A stretch of 64,000 bases of DNA from DATARN01 sp963851105. GTDB taxonomy: Bacteria; Actinomycetota; Acidimicrobiia; Acidimicrobiales; Palsa-688. Shown here piece after piece: positions 52,943-60,784 of this stretch. How positions within the stretch are numbered: the stretch's first letter is position 1; the number at the start of each line of letters is the position of its first letter. Below the pieces are notes generated by a model. The model was given only the letters and a program-made list of their open reading frames with translations, had not been told where the DNA came from and searched no databases. The translations under genes were made by a program, and so were the position numbers. Location: positions 310,001 through 374,000 of the forward strand of contig CAWKNP010000009.1 in the NCBI GenBank assembly GCA_963851105.1. The letters are read 5' to 3'.

Positions 52943-54063
52943 GCGACGCCACCGACCACGGGGGTCCCGCCCGCCGGGCCGCCGGCCTGCGATGGCGCCA
53001 GTGGTCCCGGACCCGCGAACGCCCCCTGCCCCCGTCGATGCCGCCGGGCGCGGTGGCTGCCAAGGCGGCGGTGCTGCGGCGCTTGGAGCTCGATGTCCGC
53101 CGCCGCCTCGACGGCATGGTGAGCGGCGACTACCTGGCCTGGGCGTCGGGCCCTGGCAGCGAGGCGGCGGGCGCCCGGGCCTACAGCCCCGGCGACGACG
53201 CCCGGCGCATCGACTGGAGCCTGACGGCGCGGGTCGTGGTCCCCCACGTCCGCACCACCGAGGCCGACCGCGAGCTCGAGACGTGGATCGTCGTCGACCG
53301 CTCCGCCAGCCTCGACTTCGGCACGACGCAGCGGGAAAAAAGGGAAGTCGCCCTGGCCGCGGTGGCGGCCTTCGGGTTTCTCAACATCCGCGCCGGCAAC
53401 CGCCTGGGTATGGTCATCGCGGGGGGCGATCGGCTCATCCGGCTCCCGGCACGCAGCGGCCGCACCGCGGTCCTGGCCGCCCTCGCGGTCCTCTACGACT
53501 GCCCCCGGCGCGAGAGCGGGCCGGCCGCCGGCGCCGACCTCGGCGCCGCCCTCACCCACGTCGAGCGCACCGAGCGCCGGCGGGGCCAGGTCATCGTGGT
53601 GTCGGACTTTCTCGACGCCACCGATTGGGCGACGCCGCTGCGTCGCGTTGCCCTGCGCCACCAGGTGTTGGCCGTCCATGTGAGCGACCCCCGGGAGTTC
53701 GAGATCCCCGCGGTCGGCATGCTTTCCGTCGTCGACACCGAGACCGGCGCCCGGATGCATGTCCAGACCAACTCGGCCGAACTGCGGGCCCGCTACGCGG
53801 CCGCCGTCGCCGACCGCCGCAGCGGCATCCGCCGGCTGCTGGGCGAAGCAGGGGCGGAGAACCTGGAGCTGTCGACGGACCGGGACTGGTTGGCCGACGT
53901 GGCCCAGTTCCTCCGCCGGCGCCGGCGCAGCGGTCCTGCCGCGGCCGCCGGCCGCCTCAGCCGCGACTACCGCCGCGCCGTGCGGGGATTCCGGCCGAGG
54001 AGCACCCTCTCCTCACCGGCGCCCGTGCAGCCGGCCACCGTCGTTCCCGGAGGACAACCATGA
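52939..54063 (+). CDS. DUF58 domain protein
   Basis: A 374-residue protein that starts with GTG overlapping the moxR stop. The DUF58 core has GDYLAWASGPGSEAAGARAY, YSPGDDARRIDWSLTARV (about 86-103) and a VWA-like fold with WIVVDRSASLDFG near 122 and GQVIVVSDFLDATDW near 217. The C-terminus is Arg/Pro-rich. Partners of this family act with MoxR ATPases in envelope stress and metal insertion, but the exact role is unknown. Confidence 0.9.
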   Translation: MSDATDHGGPARRAAGLRWRQWSRTRERPLPPSMPPGAVAAKAAVLRRLELDVRRRLDGMVSGDYLAWASGPGSEAAGARAYSPGDDARRIDWSLTARVVVPHVRTTEADRELETWIVVDRSASLDFGTTQREKREVALAAVAAFGFLNIRAGNRLGMVIAGGDRLIRLPARSGRTAVLAALAVLYDCPRRESGPAAGADLGAALTHVERTERRRGQVIVVSDFLDATDWATPLRRVALRHQVLAVHVSDPREFEIPAVGMLSVVDTETGARMHVQTNSAELRARYAAAVADRRSGIRRLLGEAGAENLELSTDRDWLADVAQFLRRRRRSGPAAAAGRLSRDYRRAVRGFRPRSTLSSPAPVQPATVVPGGQP

Positions 54064-55028
54064 CCTTCCTCGCCTCGTGGCGCCTTCTGCTCCTGCTGGT
54101 GCCCGTCGCCCTGCTGGTGGCCTACCTGCTGGTCCAGCGGTCCCGGCGCAAGGTGGCGGTGCGGTTCACCAACGTCGACTTGCTGGCTTCGGTGGCGCCG
54201 CGGCGTTCGGGCTGGCAACGCCATCTCGCCTCCGCCGCCCTGCTCGGCGCCCTCGTGCTGCTGGTGATCGGCTTCGCCCAGCCGGCCCGGGTCGAGCGCA
54301 CGCCGAAGCAGAAGGCGACGGTGATCCTCACGCTCGACATCTCCGGGTCCATGGTCGCCAGCGACGTCAGCCCCAGCCGGTTGGCGGCGGCCGAGCAGGC
54401 CGCTCGGGGCTTCGTCAACGCCTTGCCGTCGGGGGTGCAACTGGGCCTCGTCTCGTTCTCGAGCAGCTCCAGCGTGCTGGTGGCGCCGACCGCCGATCGC
54501 AGCGCGGTGCTGGCGGCCATCAACAACCTGCAGGCGGGGGGCGGGACGGCGACCGGCGATGCCATCGGGTTGTCCCTCGACACCATCAAGGCCCTGCCGC
54601 CGGCCGCCAACGGCCAGAAGGTTCCCGCGGCCATCGTGCTGATGAGCGATGGGACCCCGACGATCGGCCACAACGGTGTCTCGCCGCAGCAGAGCGTCAA
54701 CGACGCCACGGCGGCAGCCAAGGACTCCGGAGTAAAGATCGACACCATCGCCTTCGGCACTCCCGACGGGACCGTCGTCGTCGAGGGCCAGACCCTACTG
54801 GTGCCCTCGGATCCCGCGGCTATGGCCCAGATCGCGTCGGCGACGGGAGGACAGACCTTCACCGCCCAAAGCGCCAGCCAGCTCAAATCCGTGTACAGCC
54901 AGATCGGGCGGGTCGTCGGCTACGACGTGCACCGCCACGAGATCACCGCCTTGTTCACGGGAATCGCCCTGGTGATGGCGGCCCTGGCGGGCGTGGCGAG
55001 CCTCCTGTGGACGCAGCGCGTCGCGTGA
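54060..55028 (+). CDS. Membrane VWA-domain protein (BatA-like)
   Basis: A 322-residue protein. Two N-terminal hydrophobic segments (LLLLLVPVALLVAYLLV and LLGALVLLVIGFAQP) precede the VWA domain with MIDAS motif ILTLDISGSMVASD at about 91-104, GGGTATGDAIG near 157 and a GFxxP-like strand. A last membrane helix (ALFTGIALVMAALAGVASLL) closes it. The layout matches BatA/aerotolerance proteins. ATG overlaps the DUF58 stop (ATGA). Confidence 0.92.
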   Translation: MTFLASWRLLLLLVPVALLVAYLLVQRSRRKVAVRFTNVDLLASVAPRRSGWQRHLASAALLGALVLLVIGFAQPARVERTPKQKATVILTLDISGSMVASDVSPSRLAAAEQAARGFVNALPSGVQLGLVSFSSSSSVLVAPTADRSAVLAAINNLQAGGGTATGDAIGLSLDTIKALPPAANGQKVPAAIVLMSDGTPTIGHNGVSPQQSVNDATAAAKDSGVKIDTIAFGTPDGTVVVEGQTLLVPSDPAAMAQIASATGGQTFTAQSASQLKSVYSQIGRVVGYDVHRHEITALFTGIALVMAALAGVASLLWTQRVA

Positions 55029-55066
55029 TGGACTGAGCTCATCGGGGGCAGCCCAATGGGTTGTCA

Positions 55067-55092
55067 GGGTTGGGGATTTCGCCGTCGGGTAC
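55067..55092 (+). promoter_or_regulatory. Stress-sigma-type promoter before a second small peptide gene
   Basis: GGGT (55067-55070, fitting GNNT), 16 bases, then GGGTAC (55087-55092). This is the SigB/SigF type of actinobacteria, with the same spacing as the promoter at 39606-39631. The small gene starts 31 bases downstream. Confidence 0.45.
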
Positions 55093-55123
55093 ATGTTTCC
55101 TACCGAACCCAGGGAGGATAATC

Positions 55124-55270
55124 ATGACAACCGAACCGCAGGATCAGTCTGATCTCGAGCAGCAGCAAGATCCCCGTGGCGACCTCTTGAAGGCGCGACC
55201 GGGTGGCGAGACCGAAATCGTGGAGCCCAACCCGAACAGTGGCTACCGGGACATGAAGCCCGAGAACTAG
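55124..55270 (+). CDS. Small acidic protein (48 aa), function unknown
   Basis: A 48-residue hydrophilic protein, MTTEPQDQSDLEQQQDPRGD in its first 20 residues. It then has ETEIVEPNPNSGYRDMKPEN with no Cys and no hydrophobic core, so it is likely disordered. AGGGAGGA lies 5 nt before the ATG. A stress-type promoter precedes it and a hairpin follows 12 bases after the stop, so it looks like an independent, well-translated transcript. It shares acidity, length and promoter type with the gene at 39673 but no clear sequence similarity. Confidence 0.7.
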   Translation: MTTEPQDQSDLEQQQDPRGDLLKARPGGETEIVEPNPNSGYRDMKPEN

Positions 55271-55282
55271 TCGCTGCCGTTC

Positions 55283-55308
55283 CTTGGGGCCGCCGGTGCG
55301 GCCCCAAG
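55283..55308 (+). terminator. Strong hairpin after the small acidic protein gene
   Basis: CTTGGGGCCGC and GCGGCCCCAAG form a perfect 11-bp stem with loop CGGT, 12 bases after the stop. The sequence after the stem is AGATTGTCCT, not a T tract, so it may be a weak or factor-assisted terminator or an mRNA 3'-end stabiliser. Confidence 0.65.
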
Positions 55309-55404
55309 AGATTGTCCTGTACCCATCGGGCTACGGCGGGCCCGGTGGGGGCAGGATCTTTTTCTACGTGCGTTTTCCTGAAGCAGTCGGGAGGAGAGTC
55401 GAGG

Positions 55405-55575
55405 ATGGAAAAGGCTGACCATGCCATGGGACTGGAGCTCCAACTCGTGGAGCTGGTGGAGCAGCAGGCCCGAGCCACAGCACAACACCGCGACGAGGAT
55501 GCGGCCGGGTACGAACCCGAGATCACGCAGTTGCGGACCGAGTTGGCGACGTTCTCGGAGCTTGCTATTCCCTGA
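55405..55575 (+). CDS. Small helical protein (56 aa), function unknown
   Basis: A 56-residue protein rich in Glu, Gln, Leu and Ala. LELQLVELVEQQARATAQHR (about residues 10-29) and EITQLRTELATFSELA have heptad-like spacing, suggesting a short coiled coil. GGGAGGAGAGTCGAGG precedes the ATG. It is convergent with the PAP2 gene. No family is recognised. Confidence 0.5.
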   Translation: MEKADHAMGLELQLVELVEQQARATAQHRDEDAAGYEPEITQLRTELATFSELAIP

Positions 55576-55608
55576 CCGGGTGGTCAATAGGCCTAGAGAG
55601 GCCTAAGG

Positions 55609-56436
55609 TCAACCAGTTCTGGAGGGGTGCAGCCAGCCCCACCTTCTAAGTGCCAGCAGGGGCGGGCGGATCGATCGCCAATCGGCGAGGAGACGGGCCA
55701 TGCCTACGGCGGCGACGAAGGTGACGATCCCCGCGATCACGTCGAGCAGGAAATGATTGCCCGTTCCTATGACGACGAGCACCGTCACCACGGGATAGAG
55801 CAGGACCAGTAGGCGGGTCCGGTAGCGGGCGAGGAGCTGCCAACAGGCGGCGGCGGTCCAGCACGCCCACGCCATGTGCAACGACGGCATGGCAGCCAGC
55901 TCGTTGGCCTGTGACGCCACCGCCGAGGTCTGCCACGAGCCCCACGCGTGGGTCACGGCCACAACGTCAATGAACCCCGCCGCCGGCATCAGCCGGGGCG
56001 GGGCCAGCGGATAGGCCCAGAACACCACGAAGCCGATGACGTTGATGAGCACCAGCGAGTTGCGTAACGGGCGGTACAGATCGGGGCGGCGCCACCACAC
56101 AATGGCGACCACGCCGAGGGTGACGACGAAGTGGGCCGTGTCGTAGAAATTGGCCATCGGCAGAGCAACGGCCCGGTGGGTCGCGGCCCAGGTGTTGACG
56201 GTGAGCTCGGGATTCAGGTGCAGCACGTTCTCGACGTGCAGAATGCTGGCAGCGTGGGCCAGGGCGGTGTGCAGGCGGACGGGGGACAGATTGCTGATCT
56301 CGTCGTACAGCCAGCAGAGCCACACCACGACCAGGGCTTCGACCCAGATGGGCGAGCGGCGCCGGGACGCCTCCAGCCACTCCGGGTCGGGGAGTGGCTG
56401 GATCAGCCCTGGCGAGTCGTCGGCGGTGATGGCCAT
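55609..56436 (-). CDS. PAP2-superfamily membrane phosphatase/transferase (AUR1-like)
   Basis: A 275-residue protein with about six membrane segments. Active-site motifs are FWAYPLAPPRLMP (about 141-153), the PSLH block ELAAMPSLHMAWACW (about 185-199) and the final GNHFLLDVIAGI (about 232-243). These fit the PAP2_3 branch, which includes phosphatidylinositol-type or ceramide-phosphotransferase enzymes. TAGCGT on the minus strand ends 7 nt before the ATG, so translation may be leaderless. The lipid substrate is unknown. Confidence 0.87.
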   Translation of the reverse strand: MAITADDSPGLIQPLPDPEWLEASRRRSPIWVEALVVVWLCWLYDEISNLSPVRLHTALAHAASILHVENVLHLNPELTVNTWAATHRAVALPMANFYDTAHFVVTLGVVAIVWWRRPDLYRPLRNSLVLINVIGFVVFWAYPLAPPRLMPAAGFIDVVAVTHAWGSWQTSAVASQANELAAMPSLHMAWACWTAAACWQLLARYRTRLLVLLYPVVTVLVVIGTGNHFLLDVIAGIVTFVAAVGMARLLADWRSIRPPLLALRRWGWLHPSRTG

Positions 56437-56443
56437 CGCCTAG

Positions 56444-56449
56444 ACGCTA
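56444..56449 (-). promoter_or_regulatory. -10 element (TAGCGT) of the PAP2 gene
   Basis: TAGCGT on the minus strand ends 7 nt before the ATG, near the window's usual leaderless spacing of 6. Confidence 0.45.
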
Positions 56450-56541
56450 CCCAGCACCGCTGTCGGGGCACCACGACCTGCGACCCGGCAGCTGGCGACC
56501 TTCGGCGGGTCAGGCCGCGGGTCAGCTGCGATCACATCGGG

Positions 56542-56889
56542 TCACATGCCTTTGACGAGGCCGATGAGGTTGCCTTCGGGATCCTTGAACTGCGCGATCG
56601 ACGGGCCGCCGGGGACGTCCATCGGCGGCATCACAGTGGTCCCGCCGTGCTCGGACACCCGGTCGAGCGCCGCCTGCAGGTCGTCGACTTGGATGTAGAC
56701 GGTCACGAGGGGGGTGCCGTCCATGGAGGCGGCGACGCCGCCCGCGATGCCGCCGGGGACAGCCGACATCATTCCGTAGTTCATGGGGTTGCTGGCGTCG
56801 ATCGCCCAGTCGAAGGCTGACTGGTAGAACGCCTGCAGGGCAGTGCCGTCCTTGCCGAGGATCTCGAAATGGATTACCGGATGGGTCAT
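56542..56889 (-). CDS. VOC-family (glyoxalase/bleomycin-resistance-like) protein
   Basis: A 115-residue single-module vicinal-oxygen-chelate protein. It opens with MTHPVIHFEILGKDGTALQA, has VTVYIQVDDLQAALDRVSEH in the second half and ends in IAQFKDPEGNLIGLVKG, the standard pattern of this fold. Metal-ligand positions (His7 and Glu near 108) fit, but substrate cannot be predicted. A GGAG lies 7 nt before the ATG. Confidence 0.88.
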   Translation of the reverse strand: MTHPVIHFEILGKDGTALQAFYQSAFDWAIDASNPMNYGMMSAVPGGIAGGVAASMDGTPLVTVYIQVDDLQAALDRVSEHGGTTVMPPMDVPGGPSIAQFKDPEGNLIGLVKGM

Positions 56890-56952
56890 CGCAGTCTCCT
56901 TCGATGCTTCGATGGGTGGTCCCTGTTCTAGCCGCTCGTTCGACGTAGCTGC

Positions 56953-58800
56953 TCACGGTCGCTGTGCCACGTCCCGCATCCAAACCAGGCCCAGGGGAAG
57001 GGTCTGGTACAACACGCCGTTGGCCCCGAGGACCAGGGGTTGGCGGTTGTCGTTCTTGGTACCGCCGGCGCCCGATCGTTGGCGCCAAATGACGCGCCCG
57101 CTGCGGTAGTCGACGGCGACGAAATACCAGATGTAGCGGCCCGCGGGCGCTCGCCCCTCGTCCTGGGTGTAGCCGTAGACCAGGCCGGTCGTGGTGGAGA
57201 GCACCGGTCCCGTCTTGAGCCGTAGGGGGACGGTCCATGCCGTCCGGCAGCCTGTTCCGTCGAGGGCGATGTCGACGCGGGCGACGCCGGTGGCCATCGC
57301 CGTCATGTCGTTGGCCGGCCCGTCGTCGGTGGGGTTGGCCAGGGGAGGCGGGGTGTTGGCACCGTTGGCGACGATGACGCTGGCCGCGTCGGTGGCCGAA
57401 TAGGCGATGGGCGCGGTGGTCACCGCGCTGGCGCCGGCGCTGAACAGCGCGACGGTGCACACCAGGCGGGGGTCGGTGACAGCAGCGGCGGGAGTGGTGG
57501 TCGTGGTGACGGGCGAGGTAGTCGTCGACGTGGTCTTGCCGGACGAGGACGGGGGCGTCGAGGTGGTGGAGACGGCGCCGGGCGCCGGAAGGGAGCCGCG
57601 GACGAATACCCGCAGGTGCGCCTGGTCGTCGGCGTTGTCGGTGATTGCCAGGTACTGGCGCCCGAGGAGCATCACCGGCGACGCGGTACCCCGGTTGGTC
57701 CCCCCCGCCTTGACGCCGCTGCCCGCGTCGTAAGGCTGCTGCCACACATTGGCGACCCGGCCGTCGGCTGCGGTCAGGCCGTAGACGTAGCCGGTCGCCC
57801 CGGCGTGGTCGGCTGCGCCCGCGGGGGCGGTGGCGAGGTACAGGTTGCCCTGATCGGTGGCGGGGGCGGTCTCGGCCCGCTGGTCGGCCAAGGTGGTCGT
57901 CACCACCACGTCCTCGGCGGTCACGTAGCCCACCGTCGTCGAAGTGGCGCTGGCAGCCGTGGTGGGGCCGTCTGCGCCCGTCGGGGACAGCCCGCCGGAC
58001 ACGAACCACAAGTTGCCGCTGTCGTCGGCGATGGCGGCGAGGAGGCCTTGGTCGTCGGCAAGATGCGACCCCAGGTCGATGTCGCGGACGACTCGGAACA
58101 CAGAGCCGCTGTCCTGCGGTGGAGCCAGGACAAACAGGTGCCGCTGGCGGGTGGTGACGACGACGCGCCCGCTGTCGTCGACGATCGCGGTCGCCACGTT
58201 GAGGTCCTGGCCGGGGGCGGTCCAACGGGCCAGGATCGTCAAGGAGGACGCGTCGACCGCGGCCAGGCAGTCCTTGATCACGCCGCCACCGAGATCGATG
58301 CGACAGCCTGTTGTCAGCCCACCGTGGTGACCCCACAGCAGGGGCGGCGCGATCGCGATGGCGGCGCTGGCAACCACGGGCCCGCGGCCCAACGGGGCGG
58401 GCCCGTCGCCGGCCCCGCTGTTGCCGCCGTCGGCGCGCCCCGAGACGAGGGCGGGCGTGAACGTGGTCTGGTGGCTGAGCGGCGCCGGGAAGGCGTTCTG
58501 GCCGACGAACAGGGGGGCGTCGACCGCCGATTGGGCATCGGGTATCGCCGGTGGTCCCGCCGGGCCCGGCGGCGGTGGCGGCGGAACGGTCCGGCCCTGG
58601 CAGCCGGCGAGGGCCAGCGCGGTCGCCACCACGGCGGTGACCACCGTGGCGGCCACGGTTGCGAGCGGGCGGCGTCGTCCCCATCGGGTGGGGCGAGGAG
58701 GAGTGACAGGTCGGGGCGCCTGGGAGGCGGCAGTGGAAGTCAGGACGCAGGTGTCCCGGCGCCGGCGACCGGCCGGCGGTGCAGCGTGATCGTCGTCCAC
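56953..58800 (-). CDS. Lipoprotein with PQQ-like propeller repeats, last gene of the PknG operon
   Basis: About 615 residues. A basic N-terminus leads to a hydrophobic stretch and the lipobox ATALALAGC (Cys about 67). A Pro-rich linker (PPPPPPGPAGPP) follows. The body has beta-propeller-like strands (LAAVDASSLTILARWTAPG, FVAVDYRSGRVIWRQRSG, GNLYLATAPAG) and a Thr/Ser-rich insert around 425-450. The GTG at 58800 overlaps the FHA gene by 61 bases and gives an overlong N-terminus, so the real start may be further in. Surface anchoring and position suggest an output or sensor for the kinase/phosphatase operon. Confidence 0.65.
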   Translation of the reverse strand: MDDDHAAPPAGRRRRDTCVLTSTAASQAPRPVTPPRPTRWGRRRPLATVAATVVTAVVATALALAGCQGRTVPPPPPPGPAGPPAIPDAQSAVDAPLFVGQNAFPAPLSHQTTFTPALVSGRADGGNSGAGDGPAPLGRGPVVASAAIAIAPPLLWGHHGGLTTGCRIDLGGGVIKDCLAAVDASSLTILARWTAPGQDLNVATAIVDDSGRVVVTTRQRHLFVLAPPQDSGSVFRVVRDIDLGSHLADDQGLLAAIADDSGNLWFVSGGLSPTGADGPTTAASATSTTVGYVTAEDVVVTTTLADQRAETAPATDQGNLYLATAPAGAADHAGATGYVYGLTAADGRVANVWQQPYDAGSGVKAGGTNRGTASPVMLLGRQYLAITDNADDQAHLRVFVRGSLPAPGAVSTTSTPPSSSGKTTSTTTSPVTTTTTPAAAVTDPRLVCTVALFSAGASAVTTAPIAYSATDAASVIVANGANTPPPLANPTDDGPANDMTAMATGVARVDIALDGTGCRTAWTVPLRLKTGPVLSTTTGLVYGYTQDEGRAPAGRYIWYFVAVDYRSGRVIWRQRSGAGGTKNDNRQPLVLGANGVLYQTLPLGLVWMRDVAQRP

Positions 58801-59510
58801 GCCCCGATGTGGATGCGGTCGCCGTCGGCCAGGGCGGTGGCCACGTTAGCGGCCAGCGGCGTTTCGTCGTCGTTCAGGGTTGTCCCATTGGTGGAGCCGG
58901 GGTCGACCAAGGAGAACGCCCCGTCGGGCTGTTCGATCAGCAGGCAGTGGAGGTGGGAGATGGCGCTGTCTTCCGGGGCGCCCGACAGGTCCACTTCCGG
59001 CTGGATGCCCCGGGAGCTGCTGCGGCGGCCGATGCGGACCTCGCCGGCGCCGAGGAGGAAGGTGCGGGCCGGGCAGTGGAGGGGAAAAGCGACGCCTTCG
59101 GGCGCCATCCGGTCGAAATAGGCCCGGTCGGCGGTGACGATCGCCTCCCAAGTGGCGGGATGCGACGGGTCCCCGGCGGTCTTCGCCGGTGCCGTGAAAT
59201 CGTGGCCACAGTTCTCGCAGAACCGGTCGTTGCCGACCCGGGGGGTCTGGCAGACCGGGCACAGCCCGTCGCCGCTGGCCGCCGGGGCCTCGATGGCCGG
59301 CGGGGGCGAGGCCGGCGCCTCGTTGGCCGCCAAGGTGGGGGAGGGCGCCACCGTGGCCGGTGCCGGCGCCCCGGCGGCGGCCGGGGCCGAGGTCGCAGTC
59401 GGGGTCGCGCCCGCGCCGCCCGCGCCAGCAGCGCCGGAGATCTTGGCGCCGCACTGGTCGCAGTAGTCGCCGGTCTCCGATTGGTGGCCGTTGGGGCAGG
59501 TGAAGCTCAC
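58740..59510 (-). CDS. Double zinc-ribbon and FHA domain protein
   Basis: A 256-residue protein. Two N-terminal zinc-ribbon-like Cys sets are present: CPNGHQSETGDYCDQCG (residues 5-21) and CPVCQTPRVGNDRFCENCG (near 85-103), separated by an Ala/Pro-rich linker. The C-terminal FHA domain (about 150-245) has the phosphothreonine-binding pattern VRIGRRSSSRGIQPEVDL and SLVDPGSTNGTTLND. It should bind threonine-phosphorylated partners, plausibly substrates of the PknG-like kinase two genes upstream. ATG overlaps the VWA stop (ATGA). Confidence 0.9.
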   Translation of the reverse strand: MSFTCPNGHQSETGDYCDQCGAKISGAAGAGGAGATPTATSAPAAAGAPAPATVAPSPTLAANEAPASPPPAIEAPAASGDGLCPVCQTPRVGNDRFCENCGHDFTAPAKTAGDPSHPATWEAIVTADRAYFDRMAPEGVAFPLHCPARTFLLGAGEVRIGRRSSSRGIQPEVDLSGAPEDSAISHLHCLLIEQPDGAFSLVDPGSTNGTTLNDDETPLAANVATALADGDRIHIGAWTTITLHRRPVAGAGTPAS

Positions 59511-60784
59511 GGTGCCGACTTTGTCACGCGGACGGTCTTCGTCGAGCGGGTGTCGAGGGCCATCTCGTCGGCGTCGGCCACCCGTGACTTCAGGCGCACC
59601 GTCCCGGTTGCCGAGTCCTCGACGTCCACGACCTTGGAAAGCAGCTTGGTGGTCGACTCGTTGCCGCTTTCCGCCGCCAGTTGCACAGCCCGTCCCAACT
59701 TGACGGTGGCGGTGGCGTCGTCGCCCGCCTTGCGGGCCTCGAGACCCTCTTGGATGGCCTGGGCCAGCTCCGCCTGGCCGGTGTAATGCGCCACCGCCCG
59801 GTTGATCCTGGTCGAAAGCTGGGCGTCATCGGTCCACAACGCCCGGACCAGGGCCTGCGACACCACCTGGCCCCCCACCACCAGGCTGACCCGGGCCGCC
59901 AGCATCTCGTCGCCCACCGCCCCGGGGGTCACGTTCACGCAGACGTGGTAGTCGCGTGACTCGTCGCCCCACGCGCCGGTCGGATAGTCGGCGACCCGGT
60001 CGCTCACCGCCACCTTGTTCTGCGTCAGGTCCTCGATGGTGGGCGCCACCTGCTTGACGAACGCCACCTTGGCGGTCACCGGCGTCCAGACGCGCAGCGC
60101 GACATCGGCGGTGGCCTTGCCCATGGCCTGTTCGACCATTGCCGTGAAGTCGGCGGTCAGATCGGCGGGATTGGCCACGATGTCGACGGAGCCGAGAAGG
60201 GCCGATGTCACCTTGCGGAGCTCACTCACCACCCAGTCGGTACCCACGCCCCGGCAGTCGCACTGGAAACGGCCCTGGCAGGCGGCCAGTGTCCGGTCGA
60301 GGTCGGCGGGCGATTCGCTCTCGTCCTTGCCGTCGGTCAGCAAGATGGCATGGTTGATGGCGGCCGGAATGGTGGCGAACAGTTCGTTGGCCAAGGCCAG
60401 CCAGGCGCCGATTGCGGTACCCCCCTGCGCCTGGAGGGCCGCCACCGCCCGCTTTGCTTCCTCCCGGGTGACGGGCGAGGCAGGCACCAGGCTTCCCTGG
60501 GAGGGATAGATCTGGTGGGCCAGCTTGGTGCCCGCGATGACAGCGAACCAGACGCCTTCGCGGATGCAGTCGATGGCCGCGGCCGTCGCCTGTTGCGCGG
60601 CGCGCAGCTTGGTCGGCGGATAGTTCATCGATCCCGATATGTCGATGATGATGATCTCGGCGGCGTCGGCCACCTCCGGCGTCTCGGCGGCGCCGGTGGC
60701 GGTCACGGTGACGACGGCGTTCACCTCCGTCGCCCCCTCCGCCATGTACTCGTTCTGGTAGGTGTCAGCCGTGAAGGTGGTCAC
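59507..60784 (-). CDS. VWA-domain protein (metal-ion-dependent adhesion site)
   Basis: A 425-residue protein, no signal peptide. The VWA domain (about 40-220) has a MIDAS motif IIIIDISGSMNYPPTK, GGTAIGAWLALANELF and HAILLTDGKDES. A Cys-containing turn (ACQGRFQCDCRGVG) follows. The C-terminal half is beta-rich, then helical (AIQEGLEARKAGDDATATV), as in the TerD/YfbK-like VWA proteins of actinobacteria. GTG 60784 overlaps the phosphatase stop (GTGA), fixing the start. It acts in the cytoplasm, perhaps as a scaffold for the phosphatase and FHA protein. Confidence 0.87.
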   Translation of the reverse strand: MTTFTADTYQNEYMAEGATEVNAVVTVTATGAAETPEVADAAEIIIIDISGSMNYPPTKLRAAQQATAAAIDCIREGVWFAVIAGTKLAHQIYPSQGSLVPASPVTREEAKRAVAALQAQGGTAIGAWLALANELFATIPAAINHAILLTDGKDESESPADLDRTLAACQGRFQCDCRGVGTDWVVSELRKVTSALLGSVDIVANPADLTADFTAMVEQAMGKATADVALRVWTPVTAKVAFVKQVAPTIEDLTQNKVAVSDRVADYPTGAWGDESRDYHVCVNVTPGAVGDEMLAARVSLVVGGQVVSQALVRALWTDDAQLSTRINRAVAHYTGQAELAQAIQEGLEARKAGDDATATVKLGRAVQLAAESGNESTTKLLSKVVDVEDSATGTVRLKSRVADADEMALDTRSTKTVRVTKSAP

